In this document: positions 44,216 through 53,719 of the stretch, one piece after another | Numbering within the stretch: the first letter of the stretch is position 1 | Layout of the letters: every line of letters begins with the position of its first letter | Translations under genes and position numbers: made by a program | Source of the DNA: Bradyrhizobium sp. ORS 278 | Lineage (GTDB): Bacteria; Pseudomonadota; Alphaproteobacteria; Rhizobiales; Xanthobacteraceae | Direction: 5' to 3' | Length of the DNA: 64,000 bases | NCBI RefSeq assembly: GCF_000026145.1 | Contig: NC_009445.1 | Span: 1,488,001 to 1,552,000, forward strand | Notes under the pieces: model-generated | What the model was told of the DNA's origin: nothing | Databases searched by the model: none | What the model saw: only the letters and a program-made list of their open reading frames with translations

Positions 44216-45247
44216 TCATGTCTCCTCGTTCTCCTGCTTGCGCAGGAGATCCTTGGCAAGATCGGCCAGCGCCGGACGGGGCAGAGCCGCGAACGGCATC
44301 GGCCGGGTCACGTCGATCGCCGCAAGTCCAAGCCGCGCGGTCAGCAGGCCATTGAGCACGCCCTCGCCAAGCCGCTGCGACAGCTTGGCGGCAATGCCAT
44401 GCCCCAGCACCTGCTGGATCAGGCTGTCGCTTGCCGCCATGCCTCCGGTGATGGCGAGATGCGCAATGACGTGGCGCAGCAGGCTGATCATGCCGAGCGC
44501 TCCGGGCCGTCCGCCATAGAGCATCGCCAGCTGGCGGATCATCCGAAGGCTCGCGACAAACACGAACAGCACGTCGATCATCGCGCGCGGGCTGACCGCG
44601 GTGACCACCGAGACGCGCTGCGCCGCGACCGACACCAGCCGCCGCGCCTCGATGTCGAGCGGCGTCATCAGCTCGCGCTCGGCGAGCTTGATCATGTCGG
44701 CGCCATCGATGATGTCGTCGGCATGGCCGGCAAGCTCCGCGCGGGGACGCGCGAGTCTCGGATTGGCATGGGCGATCCGCAACAGCTCGGAGATGACAGC
44801 GCGGCTCTCGGCGCGATCATCGGACAGCAGCACGGCAGCAGCGCGCGCATGCAGCTTCTCGATCGTGGCCAGCCGTACCAGCCCATAGGTCTCGCGCCCG
44901 ATCACGGCCGCGAGCGCGACCGCGGCGGCCGCGGCAAAGCCGGAGCCGACATAGCCGAGCGCCTCGCTGCGCGCGAACAGATCCTCGATCAGACGGGTGA
45001 CGCCGAGGCCCAGCCCGAGCAGGACGAGGCCGCTGACCGATCCCCAGAACAGTGCCCCCCAGCGGAAGCCGCGCCGCGCCGGCAGCACGACGTCGACGGG
45101 CACCGGCAGTTGCGCCGGATCGGCTTCGGGCGTGATCTGGATGGTGCCGCGGCCGGGCCGGCCGGCCTCATCGGCGTCGACCACCACGACGTCGGGATCG
45201 TCGAGCCGGAAGGTCTGGGGACGGCGGGGCTTGGCGCGATCGCTCAT
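44216..45247 (-). CDS. YcjF/TIGR01620 family membrane protein
   Basis: About 343 residues. Two membrane helices lie near residues 68-90 and 103-124 (WGSVSGLVLLGLGLGV, GFAAAAAVALAAVIG). The C-terminal DUF697-like domain has VSPRAMIDVLFVFVASL and later LARLGLAAIDVTRP. The gene overlaps the preceding YcjX gene by four bases (ATGA). In other bacteria the ycjX-ycjF pair is linked to envelope stress; the biochemical role is unknown. Confidence 0.85.
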   Translation of the reverse strand: MSDRAKPRRPQTFRLDDPDVVVVDADEAGRPGRGTIQITPEADPAQLPVPVDVVLPARRGFRWGALFWGSVSGLVLLGLGLGVTRLIEDLFARSEALGYVGSGFAAAAAVALAAVIGRETYGLVRLATIEKLHARAAAVLLSDDRAESRAVISELLRIAHANPRLARPRAELAGHADDIIDGADMIKLAERELMTPLDIEARRLVSVAAQRVSVVTAVSPRAMIDVLFVFVASLRMIRQLAMLYGGRPGALGMISLLRHVIAHLAITGGMAASDSLIQQVLGHGIAAKLSQRLGEGVLNGLLTARLGLAAIDVTRPMPFAALPRPALADLAKDLLRKQENEET

Positions 45248-46707
45248 TGCAGCCGGTCTCCGATCAGGAACTGAAGGGCGCGGTCGAGACGAATATGGGG
45301 CAGCGCCGGCTCGCCGCCAGCGTCAGGCGCCAGCAGCGGCGGACGGAAGCGCAGGAAGCGGAAATCGGTGCCGTCGGCGGCGGCGCTCGAGAGGCCGCGA
45401 TAGGCGTCGCCCTTGAAGAGATCCTCTGCATCGGCCGGCAGCTCGCCGGGAAAGGTCGCGACCTCGGTGTTGCCGTCGAAGATCTCGCCATTGGCGCTTT
45501 CGCCGGCTGCGGGGGTGCCGAGCAGCGACGGCAGCTTGTCGCGGCCGCGCGCGACCAGCGCCTCGCGCGTCGCGCGCACGGCTGCCAGCGCAACGACGTC
45601 AATCGCAGCGCCGGTGCTCTCGGCGCGGCTCACCGCGCGATTGACGGCGCGGCGCAGCACCGCCTCCAGCCGGTCGTGGCTGGTGTGATGCAGATGATCC
45701 GCTTTGGTCGCGGCGAACAGGATGCGATCGATGCGCGGCCGGAACAGGGTGGACAGCACGGAGCTGCGTCCAACGCGAAAACAATCCAGAATGCCCGTCA
45801 GCGCGGCCTCGAGATCGTGCAGCGCCTCCGGTCCGGCGTTGAACGCGGCAAGCGCATCGACCAGCACGATCTGGCGGTCGAGCCGGGCGAAATGGTCGCG
45901 GAAGAACGGTCTGACCACGATGTCCTTGTAGGACTCGTAGCGGCGCGCCATCATCGCCCACAACGATCCGCTCGGCGCCTGGCCTTCGGGCGGCAGGTCG
46001 AGCGGCGCGAAGGTGAGCGCGGGCGAGCCGGCGAGATTGCCGGGCATCAGAAAGCGACCGGGCGGCAGCAGGCTCATGGCGAAGCGATCGTCGCGGCAGG
46101 CGCGCAGATAGTCGGTGAACAGACGCGCCGCTTCCAGTGTCGCCGGCTCGTCTTCGCGCCCCGTCGCGGAGAGTGTCGCCAGATGTGCGTGCCACGCGGC
46201 GGCCACATGCGCCCGCGGCTCGCTGCGCGACAGCGCCAGGCTCTCGCGCGACCACGCCTCGTAGCTCGTGTTGAGCAGCGGCAGATCGAGCAGCCATTCG
46301 CCGGGATAATCGACGATGTCGAGCGTGAGCGTCCGCTCCGCGCCATTGCCGCGCTGGAATTCGATCACCAGCCGCAGTTCGCTGATGTCGACCGTCGAGC
46401 TCGGCCAGCGCCGCTCGGCGACCAGCGCGCGCAGGTGGCTCTCATAGGCAAAGCGCGGCACGCCGTCGTCCGGTTGCGGCGCGAGATAGGCGCGTGCGAT
46501 GCGGCCGGAGGCCAGTGCCTCGAACACCGGTAGGCGTCCACCACGTACGAGCCCATGGATCAGCGCGGTGATGAACACGGTCTTGCCGGCCCGTGACAAC
46601 CCGGTGACGCCCAGGCGAATCGTGGGATTCAAAAAGCTCTCGCCATAATCGAGCAGCGCGCGGGCCGAGAGCCGTGCTTCCTCGACGAGTTCGGAAAAGG
46701 TCACCAT
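45244..46707 (-). CDS. YcjX-like P-loop protein (DUF463)
   Basis: About 487 residues. The P-loop is GLSRAGKTVFITALIHGL near residue 35, followed by LDIVDYPGEWLLDL as the switch/Walker B region and LFAATKADH as a guanine-recognition-like motif. This matches the YcjX/DUF463 family of predicted NTPases. A TTG 21 bases earlier could also start it. It forms an overlapping pair with the YcjF-like gene, and the two products probably act together at the membrane in stress response. Confidence 0.87.
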   Translation of the reverse strand: MVTFSELVEEARLSARALLDYGESFLNPTIRLGVTGLSRAGKTVFITALIHGLVRGGRLPVFEALASGRIARAYLAPQPDDGVPRFAYESHLRALVAERRWPSSTVDISELRLVIEFQRGNGAERTLTLDIVDYPGEWLLDLPLLNTSYEAWSRESLALSRSEPRAHVAAAWHAHLATLSATGREDEPATLEAARLFTDYLRACRDDRFAMSLLPPGRFLMPGNLAGSPALTFAPLDLPPEGQAPSGSLWAMMARRYESYKDIVVRPFFRDHFARLDRQIVLVDALAAFNAGPEALHDLEAALTGILDCFRVGRSSVLSTLFRPRIDRILFAATKADHLHHTSHDRLEAVLRRAVNRAVSRAESTGAAIDVVALAAVRATREALVARGRDKLPSLLGTPAAGESANGEIFDGNTEVATFPGELPADAEDLFKGDAYRGLSSAAADGTDFRFLRFRPPLLAPDAGGEPALPHIRLDRALQFLIGDRLQ

Positions 46708-46898
46708 GAGAGGGAAGAGATTCGCCAATTGAAAAGGTCGTGAGCGATTTTTGACAGGTGGCGATGCAAAACGCCGGATTCAAGCTCACATTTGCCGCCC
46801 GTTCCAGGTAGAACCACGGCTTGAACGGAACGTTGACCACTGGAAACCATAATCGTCCTTCCAAGATCGTCTCCGGCAAACCAGCGCCAGGTTCCTCG

Positions 46899-47594
46899 AT
46901 GAGCGTCTTTCAACTGAAGCAGTTCGCCTCCACCTCCGTCCACGCCGCCACGGGGGCGATGCGTTGGAATTACGACAAGGTCGAGATGATCGCCGACGGC
47001 GTCGTCCACATCGTGGGCATCGCCGCGGGGCTCGTCGCCACCACGGTCCTGGTGGTGCTGACCTCGATCTATGCAAGCCCCATCGACATCGTCGTGGTGT
47101 CGATCTACGTCGCAGGTCTCTTGTCGATGCTGATCCTGTCGGCGACCTACAATCTCTGGCCGGTGTCGCCGACCAAATGGGTGCTGCGCCGGTTCGATCA
47201 TTCGGCGATCTATGTGCTGATCGCGGCCACCTATACGCCGTTCATCGCCGCGCTGAAGGACACCGTGTTCTCCGTGGCGCTGCTGCTCGGCGTCTGGGGC
47301 GTGGCGATTTTCGGCATCGTGCTGAAGCTGCGCTGGCCGGGCCGGTTCGATGCGTTGTCGATCGGGCTGTATCTGGCGCTCGGATGGAGCGGCATCATGA
47401 TGTACGACCGGGTGATCGCGGTCATGCCGACCTCGGTGCTCGCCTGCGTGCTGACCGGCGGCATTCTCTACAGCCTCGGCGTGATCTTCCATTCGTGGCG
47501 GCGCTTGCGCTTCCAGAACGCGATCTGGCATGGTTTCGTGTTGCTGGGCGCCAGTTTCCATTATACGGCGGTGCTCGATCTCGTCCTGACATAG
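46899..47594 (+). CDS. Hemolysin III / YqfA-like membrane protein
   Basis: About 231 residues with seven membrane helices. The conserved residues of the HlyIII/PAQR family are visible: the first-helix MIADGVVHIVGIAAG, FDHSAIYVLIAATYTP, and the final WHGFVLLGASFHYTAV with two His, which likely bind zinc. The frame opens at a TTG at 46821, but the protein likely begins at ATG 46899. The bacterial function is uncertain; membrane lipid homeostasis is suggested for some members. Hemolysis should not be inferred from the family name. Confidence 0.85.
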   Translation: MSVFQLKQFASTSVHAATGAMRWNYDKVEMIADGVVHIVGIAAGLVATTVLVVLTSIYASPIDIVVVSIYVAGLLSMLILSATYNLWPVSPTKWVLRRFDHSAIYVLIAATYTPFIAALKDTVFSVALLLGVWGVAIFGIVLKLRWPGRFDALSIGLYLALGWSGIMMYDRVIAVMPTSVLACVLTGGILYSLGVIFHSWRRLRFQNAIWHGFVLLGASFHYTAVLDLVLT

Positions 47595-47630
47595 ATCATT
47601 CCAGGACAAATTCCGTGCGGAGGGCTTTGC

Positions 47631-48425
47631 ATGCAGGTGACCGGCAAGATTGTAGTGGTCACCGGTGGAGCCCGTGGCATCGGCAAGGCGCTGTGCGAGG
47701 CGTTTGCCCGCGACGGCGCAGCCAAGGTGATCGTGGCAGATCTCGACGAGGCCGGCGCCAAGGCGGTCGCTGACAGCATCGGCGGCGCTTCGTTCCGCTG
47801 CGACGTCTCGCAGGAAGCCGACATCAAGCACCTCATCGAGGAGACCGAGCGGCAGTTCGGGCCGATCGCATTGTTCTGCTCCAATGCCGGCATCGGCGGC
47901 GGCTTCGATCCATTGTCGGTGAATGTCGGCGGCACCTCCGACGAGCCGTGGGCGCGCAGCTGGGCCATTCACGTGATGGCCCATGTCTGGGCGGCGCGGC
48001 ACCTGATCCCGCGCTACAAGGCGCGCGGCGGCGGATACTTCCTCAACACGATCTCCGCGGCCGGCCTGTTGTCCCAGGTCGGCAGCGCGCCTTACTCGAC
48101 CACCAAGCACGCCGCCGTCGGCTTCGCCGAGAATCTGGCGATCTCGCACAAGGTCGACAATATCAAGGTCTCGATCCTCTGCCCGCAGGGTGTCGACACC
48201 GACATGCTGCGCGCGATCCCCAAGGGCCCCCAATCCGGCGACGGCGATCTCACGCCGGAGCAGGTCGCGCAGGACGTGCTGAAGGGCCTCGCCGAGGAGA
48301 GCTTCCTGATCCTGCCGCATCCCCAGGTGCTCGGCTACATGCGCAAGAAGACCGAGAACTACGACCGCTGGCTCGGCGGCATGGCCAAGATCCAGGCCAG
48401 GATGCGCGAGGAGTTCGGGACGTAG
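47631..48425 (+). CDS. SDR-family oxidoreductase
   Basis: About 264 residues. The Rossmann motif VTGGARGIGKAL is at residues 9-20, SNAGIGGGFD follows, and the catalytic YSTTK sits in GSAPYSTTKHAAVGF with its Ser upstream. The C-terminal segment (GYMRKKTENYDRWLGGMAKI) is longer than in simple reductases. GCGGAGG precedes the ATG. It resembles SDRs seen near acyl-CoA dehydrogenase or steroid-type catabolism, but no such genes adjoin it here. Substrate unknown. Confidence 0.87.
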   Translation: MQVTGKIVVVTGGARGIGKALCEAFARDGAAKVIVADLDEAGAKAVADSIGGASFRCDVSQEADIKHLIEETERQFGPIALFCSNAGIGGGFDPLSVNVGGTSDEPWARSWAIHVMAHVWAARHLIPRYKARGGGYFLNTISAAGLLSQVGSAPYSTTKHAAVGFAENLAISHKVDNIKVSILCPQGVDTDMLRAIPKGPQSGDGDLTPEQVAQDVLKGLAEESFLILPHPQVLGYMRKKTENYDRWLGGMAKIQARMREEFGT

Positions 48426-49792
48426 GCGGAGGCGATGCATGCCTGCGGTGGGTGGACGACGTCCATCAACACCCTCCGCTGTCGTCCCGGCGAAAGCCGG
48501 GACCCATAACCCCAGGAAGTAGTTCGAGGCCTGTGCGTCGACCACCTCTCTCGACGACTTCGGCCGCGGCGTATGGATCCCGGCGTTCGCCGGGATGACG
48601 ATGAAAGATTGCGTGCACGCCATCGACGGCAGCGCGTAGGTGGGCAAAGCGGCTGCCCAGGGGACGGCTGCGTGCCCACCGCGGATCTGCACATGCGGCG
48701 CGAATGGTGGGCACGGAGCGCGAGGCAGCGGAGTTTGTTGTAAGCAGCGTGCATGCGCGCCTTTGGCCCAACCTATCGCAGTGTCACTGAGGCTCCGTGA
48801 CTCACACCTCAAACAGCTCATGATGACACGACCTCGCGCTCCCGCGGCGCAGGACGCCCGAGTGGTGCATCGACAATGTCCCTTCTGTGATACGAAGGGC
48901 GCAGGGAATGCCGGGTGACGGCGTCACCCATGGCCCGCCTGCGGAAAAAAATGCAGGCGGCAGGTACCACAGGTTCTGCCGGATCGACCCGGCATTCCCC
49001 GCGCGATGGTTTTCACGCTTACTCTGCGCTCTCCCCGGTGTCCGGCTTGTGAGCCACCGTCGCCCGTGCGATGCCCCAGGCATCGTCGCGGACTTGGCGC
49101 CAGCGTCGGGGCGCCAGGACCACGCAACTTCACGTCCGCAAGAAGCGTCGTTCGTCCGCGCCTCCGCAAGGAAGCGCTGCAACGTCTCGCGGCCACCGCA
49201 TCCCCGCCTCGCGTGTCGTGACGATCGCGCGCAACGCCCCTCCGTGATGAGGCGGGATGCGCGGAACAATCGTCGTGATTTGCCCGACGGCGCAAGGCCT
49301 CGGGCCGCGACATTTCAACACGACGGGCAATTTCGACATGGCAGCGCTGTCTCGAATGCCCGCCGGGCAATTCATGTCGATGCGGGGCCTGCGGCATATC
49401 GCGCACCGGCCGCCTGGGCGAGCCGCGCCGATTGTGGACATTTGCCGGACGACGAGCGCCGTTTGCGGCGCCGCTGCGGCGGGACGGTGCCTCCGGCTCG
49501 AAGTTGGACTAATTAGTTTCATGAATGTGCGGTCAGCGGCCGCGCATCGGCGCTTCGAAGCGCCTTGTTGCGAATGCTCCTCATGATCGCATGAAATCTC
49601 CCCAGCGCGGCAAAACTTCCGCCGACCTTTGCCGATCATTTCCGGGCAAGGGGAGCTGGTGGCGCACTCGCTGCGTGTGAGGTCGGCAACGCCCCGACGT
49701 GTTCTCGATCATCTCTGCTAAGTCACGGCGTTTCGTTGCAACCTCATGCACCTCATAAGGCCGGCGCGTTCGCGGTGCGGACGAAGCGGCTC
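48426..49792. repeat. 1.37-kb gene-free region of decayed interspersed repeats
   Basis: I find no supportable gene. It holds a palindromic element (48481-48600), two GTGGGCA-type repeats around 48640-48780 of the kind scattered in Bradyrhizobium genomes, and a long Arg-rich minus-strand frame (48802-49269). That frame's translation (NHRAGNAGSIRQNLW, GIPCALRITEGTL) resembles a dispersed repeat often mis-annotated as protein in this group. The motif GATTTGCCCGACG at 49277 recurs elsewhere in such genomes. The promoter of the next gene must lie in its last part. Confidence 0.7.
48481..48600. repeat. Palindromic intergenic repeat, family E
   Basis: GTCGTCCCGGCGAAAGCCGG at the left is answered by CCCGGCGTTCGCCGGGATGACG at the right, with a variable centre. 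It begins 55 bases after the SDR stop. Confidence 0.82.
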
Positions 49793-51472
49793 ATGGTGAC
49801 CCGATCCCATCGCGGGGTCACGCTTGCGCTCGTCGAGGTACTGCTGCTCACGGTGATGGTCGTCGACACGGCGTCCGCGCAGCAGGTCATCAAGGCCAAG
49901 CCGAGTGATGTCGTGCCGGGACGCGCCGACCGGCTGTTCTTTCGTCACATCACCGCGCGAAGCATCTACTACAACGTTCCCAGGATCGCGAACGACAGTC
50001 GGACGCTGATGATGCGTCAGGATCCGCGCAGCATCAGCGCATTGTTACGGCCCGTTCGCGAGGCCGGTGCGCCGGCGCTCGCGGCACCAGGCAAGTCCGG
50101 TCCGCCGGCAAGCTTCGGTTTCGCAGCGTTCCAGCCGGCGCGCGGTGCCGTCGTGGCGGCACCGGAGGCGCCCCGCGCGTCAGCTGCGATACAAGCCGTC
50201 CCGCCGCAGATTGCGGCCGCCGCTCCTGTCGCGCAACGTCCCGCGACGGCTGAGCAGACCGTTGCCGCGGCGCAGCCGGCGGCGGTGCTACGCAATCGCG
50301 ACGTTCTGCCTGATCGGAATCTCGACACTGTAAAGCCGCCGCCGGTCACGCCCGAGGCCAAGCCCTATGATCCCACCGGCATCACGGTCGGCTCGTTCCT
50401 CGTCAAGCCGGCGGTCGAGATCCAGGCCGGCTATGACACCAATCCGACGAGGCGCAATGGAGGGCAGGGCTCGCCGGTCGTGATCGCGGCCACGGAGGTC
50501 TCGGTGCGCTCGCAATGGGAGCGGCACCAGCTCAACGCCGACTTCCGCGGCGCCTACACCGAGGACACCAATGTCCGCTCGCTCAGCCATCCGACCTTCG
50601 AGGCGCGCGCGCAGGGGCGCTACGACGTCACCGAGGGGACCGCGCTCACCGGCGAGGCACGCTTCGTCAATGATGCGCTGGCGCTGCCCGGCGCCGTCAA
50701 GCTGCCGCGCGCCACCACCTTCGGCGGCAGCGCCGGCGTGCTGCAGAAGATCGGCCCGACCGAGATCGCCTTCAAGGGATCGGCCGACCGGGTCGTGTTC
50801 AACGACGCCATGATCACGGCCAATCTGCCCCTGCGAACGCAGGACCGCAACTACACGCAGCCCGGCGCGCAAATGCGCGTCACCTATGTGCTGACGCCGA
50901 ACATTTCGCCCTTCATCGACATGAGCTTCGATCGCCGCAACCACGATCTGCAGGTCGATTTCAACGGGCAGCGGCGCGACTCCACCGGCATTGCCGGACG
51001 CGCCGGCGCCGTCGTCAACATGGGATCGCTAACGGGAGAAGCTTCGGTTGGCTATCTCACCCGCCGCATGGATTCGCCCATGATGCCCAACATCAGCGGC
51101 GTGATCGCGGACGCGACGCTCGCCTGGGCGGCGACCGAGGCGACGACCTTCGTGCTGGTGGCGCGCTCGCAAGCCTCCGAGACGCCTGCGATGAACGTCT
51201 CCGGCATCCTGTCGCGCGACGCCATTCTGCAGATGGATCATCAATTCGAGCCATGGCTGATCGGCACCATGCGCGCCGGCTACGGCCAGGACCAGTTCGT
51301 CGGCATCGGCCGCACCGACCAGCGCATGTTCGTCGCAGCCGGCGGCGTCTACAAGATGAACCGCAACATCCAGCTGAAGAGCGAAGTGCGCACCGAATGG
51401 ACCTGCTCCAACGTCGCGCTCAACAATTTCATGGCTGTGGTCGGCGTCGTCGGCGTCAGGGTGCAGTATTGA
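49793..51472 (+). CDS. Outer-membrane beta-barrel protein
   Basis: About 559 residues. A signal peptide (VTLALVEVLLLTVMVVDTASAQ) precedes a Pro/Ala/Gln-rich linker (residues 60-200) and then a region of alternating strands from EIQAGYDTNPTRRNGG onward, with many aromatic and Arg/Asp residues, ending VGVRVQY (final aromatic). This matches barrels of the BBP2/DUF2460-like outer-membrane group found in rhizobia; the exact subfamily is not certain. The ATG at 49793 has a weak ribosome binding site; a TTG at 49736 is the upstream alternative. A porin- or polysaccharide-related role would be inference. Confidence 0.8.
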   Translation: MVTRSHRGVTLALVEVLLLTVMVVDTASAQQVIKAKPSDVVPGRADRLFFRHITARSIYYNVPRIANDSRTLMMRQDPRSISALLRPVREAGAPALAAPGKSGPPASFGFAAFQPARGAVVAAPEAPRASAAIQAVPPQIAAAAPVAQRPATAEQTVAAAQPAAVLRNRDVLPDRNLDTVKPPPVTPEAKPYDPTGITVGSFLVKPAVEIQAGYDTNPTRRNGGQGSPVVIAATEVSVRSQWERHQLNADFRGAYTEDTNVRSLSHPTFEARAQGRYDVTEGTALTGEARFVNDALALPGAVKLPRATTFGGSAGVLQKIGPTEIAFKGSADRVVFNDAMITANLPLRTQDRNYTQPGAQMRVTYVLTPNISPFIDMSFDRRNHDLQVDFNGQRRDSTGIAGRAGAVVNMGSLTGEASVGYLTRRMDSPMMPNISGVIADATLAWAATEATTFVLVARSQASETPAMNVSGILSRDAILQMDHQFEPWLIGTMRAGYGQDQFVGIGRTDQRMFVAAGGVYKMNRNIQLKSEVRTEWTCSNVALNNFMAVVGVVGVRVQY

Positions 51473-51997
51473 GTCATTGAGCCCGGCGGAGAAGCGACAC
51501 GGTCGTGCCGCTATCCGCCGCGCGATGACTGCCGAGGCTGCGGAGTCTGGCGAGACTCTCGCTTCGCCTCGAGGGCGATCAGGCCGCGGTCGGGCTTCGC
51601 CCGTCGACGCGCCCACTTTGGCGCCGCGCCGATCAGGCCACGGACCGGTCAAATCAAACGTAGCGGCGCGTCTCGAACCATGAGACCCCGAGCATCTCCC
51701 CGCGATCGGATGGGCACATCGACTCCGCATCAGGACGTGACACTGAATGCGCTCCAGATCGAAGCGAGCGCGCGCTCGCTCCTAAAAAAACGCCCCGCAA
51801 GGGGGCGGGGCTCGAGGCATGAGCATGTCGGGTGGGGTGGGGCCGGGGGCAGCGCACGCGGCGGGTGAGGTCGAGTCCCGCCGCGTGATCACCACCCCCA
51901 GCTGCTCGGCATGCCGCTGGTGACGGCCTTGTTGTCGTTATCGGGCCCGCGCCGCTCCAGGGGGGGTGACGACAGAGCGACGCGGAACGCCGGGGCC
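51473..51997. other. 525-bp intergenic region with a terminator and a repeat fragment
   Basis: It lies between the convergent barrel gene and Ala-rich gene. It holds a fragment resembling repeat family B (GGCGCGTCTCGAACCATGAG at 51662-51681) and the terminator at 51784-51811, plus G-rich sequence before the Ala-rich gene stop. No gene is seen. Confidence 0.7.
51784..51811 (-). terminator. Rho-independent terminator of the Ala-rich gene
   Basis: Read on the minus strand, GCCCCGCCCCC, a short loop and GCGGGGCG form a stable stem followed by seven T. It lies about 190 bases after the stop of the Ala-rich protein gene. The stem and T-run are complete. Confidence 0.85.
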
Positions 51998-53719
51998 TTA
52001 CTGCTCGAGCGCGGCGAGTGCCGCGTTGCCGATCTGCTGCGCCTCGGCCCAGGCGGCCTGGGTCGCCTGCTGGGCGGCGGTGTAGCCGGCCTGGATCTGC
52101 TGCTGGGCGGCCGCCCGCAGCGCCTGCTCCTGCTGTTCGCCGCTCTCGCGGGCCTGGGTCAGGGCCTGGTTGTCGGCGTTCAGCGTCGCGTTGGCCTGGT
52201 TGAAGGCGGCCGCAGTGGTCTGCGCCTTGGCCTGCGCGGCGGCCAATGCGGCCTGGTTAGCGGCGGTGTTGGCGCGCTCGACCTGCTCGGCGGCTTCCTG
52301 CGCGTCCTGCGTCGCCTGCTGCGCGGCCTGGCGGGCCTTTTCGAGCGCCTGGCGGTCGGCGTTCACCTTCTGCTCGGCAGTTTCGACCGCGGCGTCGAGT
52401 GCGCCGATCTTCTGGTTGAGCGCGGCCTCGACCGTCTTCTGGTTCTGGGTGGCTGCGGCCTGCGCGGCCTGGCTCTTCTGCTGCGCGACCGCGCGGGCCT
52501 GCTCGCCGGTCTTCAACGCCGCCTGCAGCGCGGCCTGCTCGGCGGCTTCCTTGGCCTCCTGGTTCTGCTGGTTGTTGTTATTGTTGTTCGCGTTGCCGCC
52601 ATTGCCCGCCGCAGCGCCGCCATTATTGGCATTGCCGCCATTGTTGGCGTTGCCGGCGGCCTGGCCGGCCTGCTGAGCGGTCTTGCCAGCCGCCTCGGCG
52701 GTCTCGCGCGCTGTATCCTTGGCGGCGTTGGCGGCTTCCTTGGCCTCGTTGGAGACGTCGATGTCCTTGTCGAGTTTCTGGAAGGCAGCCTGCAGCGCCG
52801 CGGAGGCTGCGGTCAGCTTGGCGGCCGCCGCCGTGGCGGCTGCCTGGTTGGCCGCGGTCGGATTCTTTTCCGCCTGCTCCTGCGCTTCGATCGCGGCGCC
52901 CTTGGCATTCTGCTCGGCTTGACGCGCGACGTCGATGGCCTTGCGGTCGGCGGCGACCTGGGCCTCGGCGGCCGCTGCGGTCTGGGCTGCGGCTGCTGCG
53001 GCCGCATTGGCCTTGGCGACCGCGTCCGTGCTGCTGGATGCTGCGGCAGCGGCCTTGGCGGGCGTGGCAGCGGCGGCAGGCGTCGCGGCAGCCTTGGCCA
53101 CGGCGACGGTGGTTGTGGCCGCGGTGGCTGTCGACTTCGCGGCCGTCGTCGTGGTGGTCGTGGTTGCGGCGGCGGTCTTGGCCGTTCCGGTCGTCGTCGT
53201 TGCAGCGGCGGGCTTGGTGGTGCTGACGGCTGCCGTCGTGGTGGTCGCAGCGGCAGCTGCAGTGGCGGTCTTGGCCGCTGCCGCGCTCGCAGCCGTCGTC
53301 GCCGCGGTCGATGCGGCTTTGGCGGCCGCGGTGGAGGCCGCGGTCGAGGCCGCGGTCGAGGCCGCCTTGGCGGCGGCATTCGCAGCAGCCTTGGCGGCCG
53401 CGTCGGTCGCGGCCTTCGCGGCAGCCTTGGCCGCCGCATCCTGAGCGGCCTTGGCGGCAGCAGCCGCGGCGGCCTTGGCTGCCGCCTCCTGGGCCGCCTT
53501 GGCGGCAGAGGCGGCCGCGGCCTTCACGGCGGCATCCTGGGCGGCCTTCGCGGCGGCGCTGGTGGTGGCGGAGGTCGCCAGGGCGGTCGTCATCGCCTGC
53601 GCGTTGGCATGGTGCGGCAGTGCCGTGACTGCCAGCGCGGCCATGAGGGCCAGCATGCTGACATGCCGATAGAGCTCGCTCTTTCCGGCCGCCGTTTGAG
53701 GGGTCTTCTTGTCCGCCAT
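51998..53719 (-). CDS. Extremely Ala-rich exported protein, LEA-like / coiled-coil
   Basis: About 573 residues. After a signal-like start (MADKKTPQTAAGKSELYRHV, then MLALMAALAVTALPHHANA) nearly the whole protein is Ala, Thr, Lys, Gln and Asp/Glu. Residues about 45-160 repeat AAKAAQDAA-type units, then come Thr/Ala runs (AATTTTAAVSTT), a Gly/Asn spacer (GNANNGGNANNGGAAAGNGG), and long Gln/Ala/Glu helices (EAAEQAALQAALK, AEQKVNADRQALEKARQ) suited to coiled coils. ATG 53719 has GGAG upstream. It looks like a helical stress or surface protein, similar in composition to LEA proteins. No known domain. Confidence 0.82.
   Translation of the reverse strand: MADKKTPQTAAGKSELYRHVSMLALMAALAVTALPHHANAQAMTTALATSATTSAAAKAAQDAAVKAAAASAAKAAQEAAAKAAAAAAAKAAQDAAAKAAAKAATDAAAKAAANAAAKAASTAASTAASTAAAKAASTAATTAASAAAAKTATAAAAATTTTAAVSTTKPAAATTTTGTAKTAAATTTTTTTAAKSTATAATTTVAVAKAAATPAAAATPAKAAAAASSSTDAVAKANAAAAAAAQTAAAAEAQVAADRKAIDVARQAEQNAKGAAIEAQEQAEKNPTAANQAAATAAAAKLTAASAALQAAFQKLDKDIDVSNEAKEAANAAKDTARETAEAAGKTAQQAGQAAGNANNGGNANNGGAAAGNGGNANNNNNNQQNQEAKEAAEQAALQAALKTGEQARAVAQQKSQAAQAAATQNQKTVEAALNQKIGALDAAVETAEQKVNADRQALEKARQAAQQATQDAQEAAEQVERANTAANQAALAAAQAKAQTTAAAFNQANATLNADNQALTQARESGEQQEQALRAAAQQQIQAGYTAAQQATQAAWAEAQQIGNAALAALEQ

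Noticed and set aside
46899..47594. A true hemolysin
   Set aside because: The HlyIII family name is historical; the protein is a seven-helix membrane protein with PAQR-like residues and no toxin context.
48802..49269. A minus-strand 155-codon frame as a gene
   Set aside because: It resembles a dispersed repeat, has no ribosome binding site, and lies among other repeat debris.
48887..49516. A plus-strand 209-codon frame as a gene
   Set aside because: Arg-rich, no domain, overlaps the repeat debris, and has no start signal.
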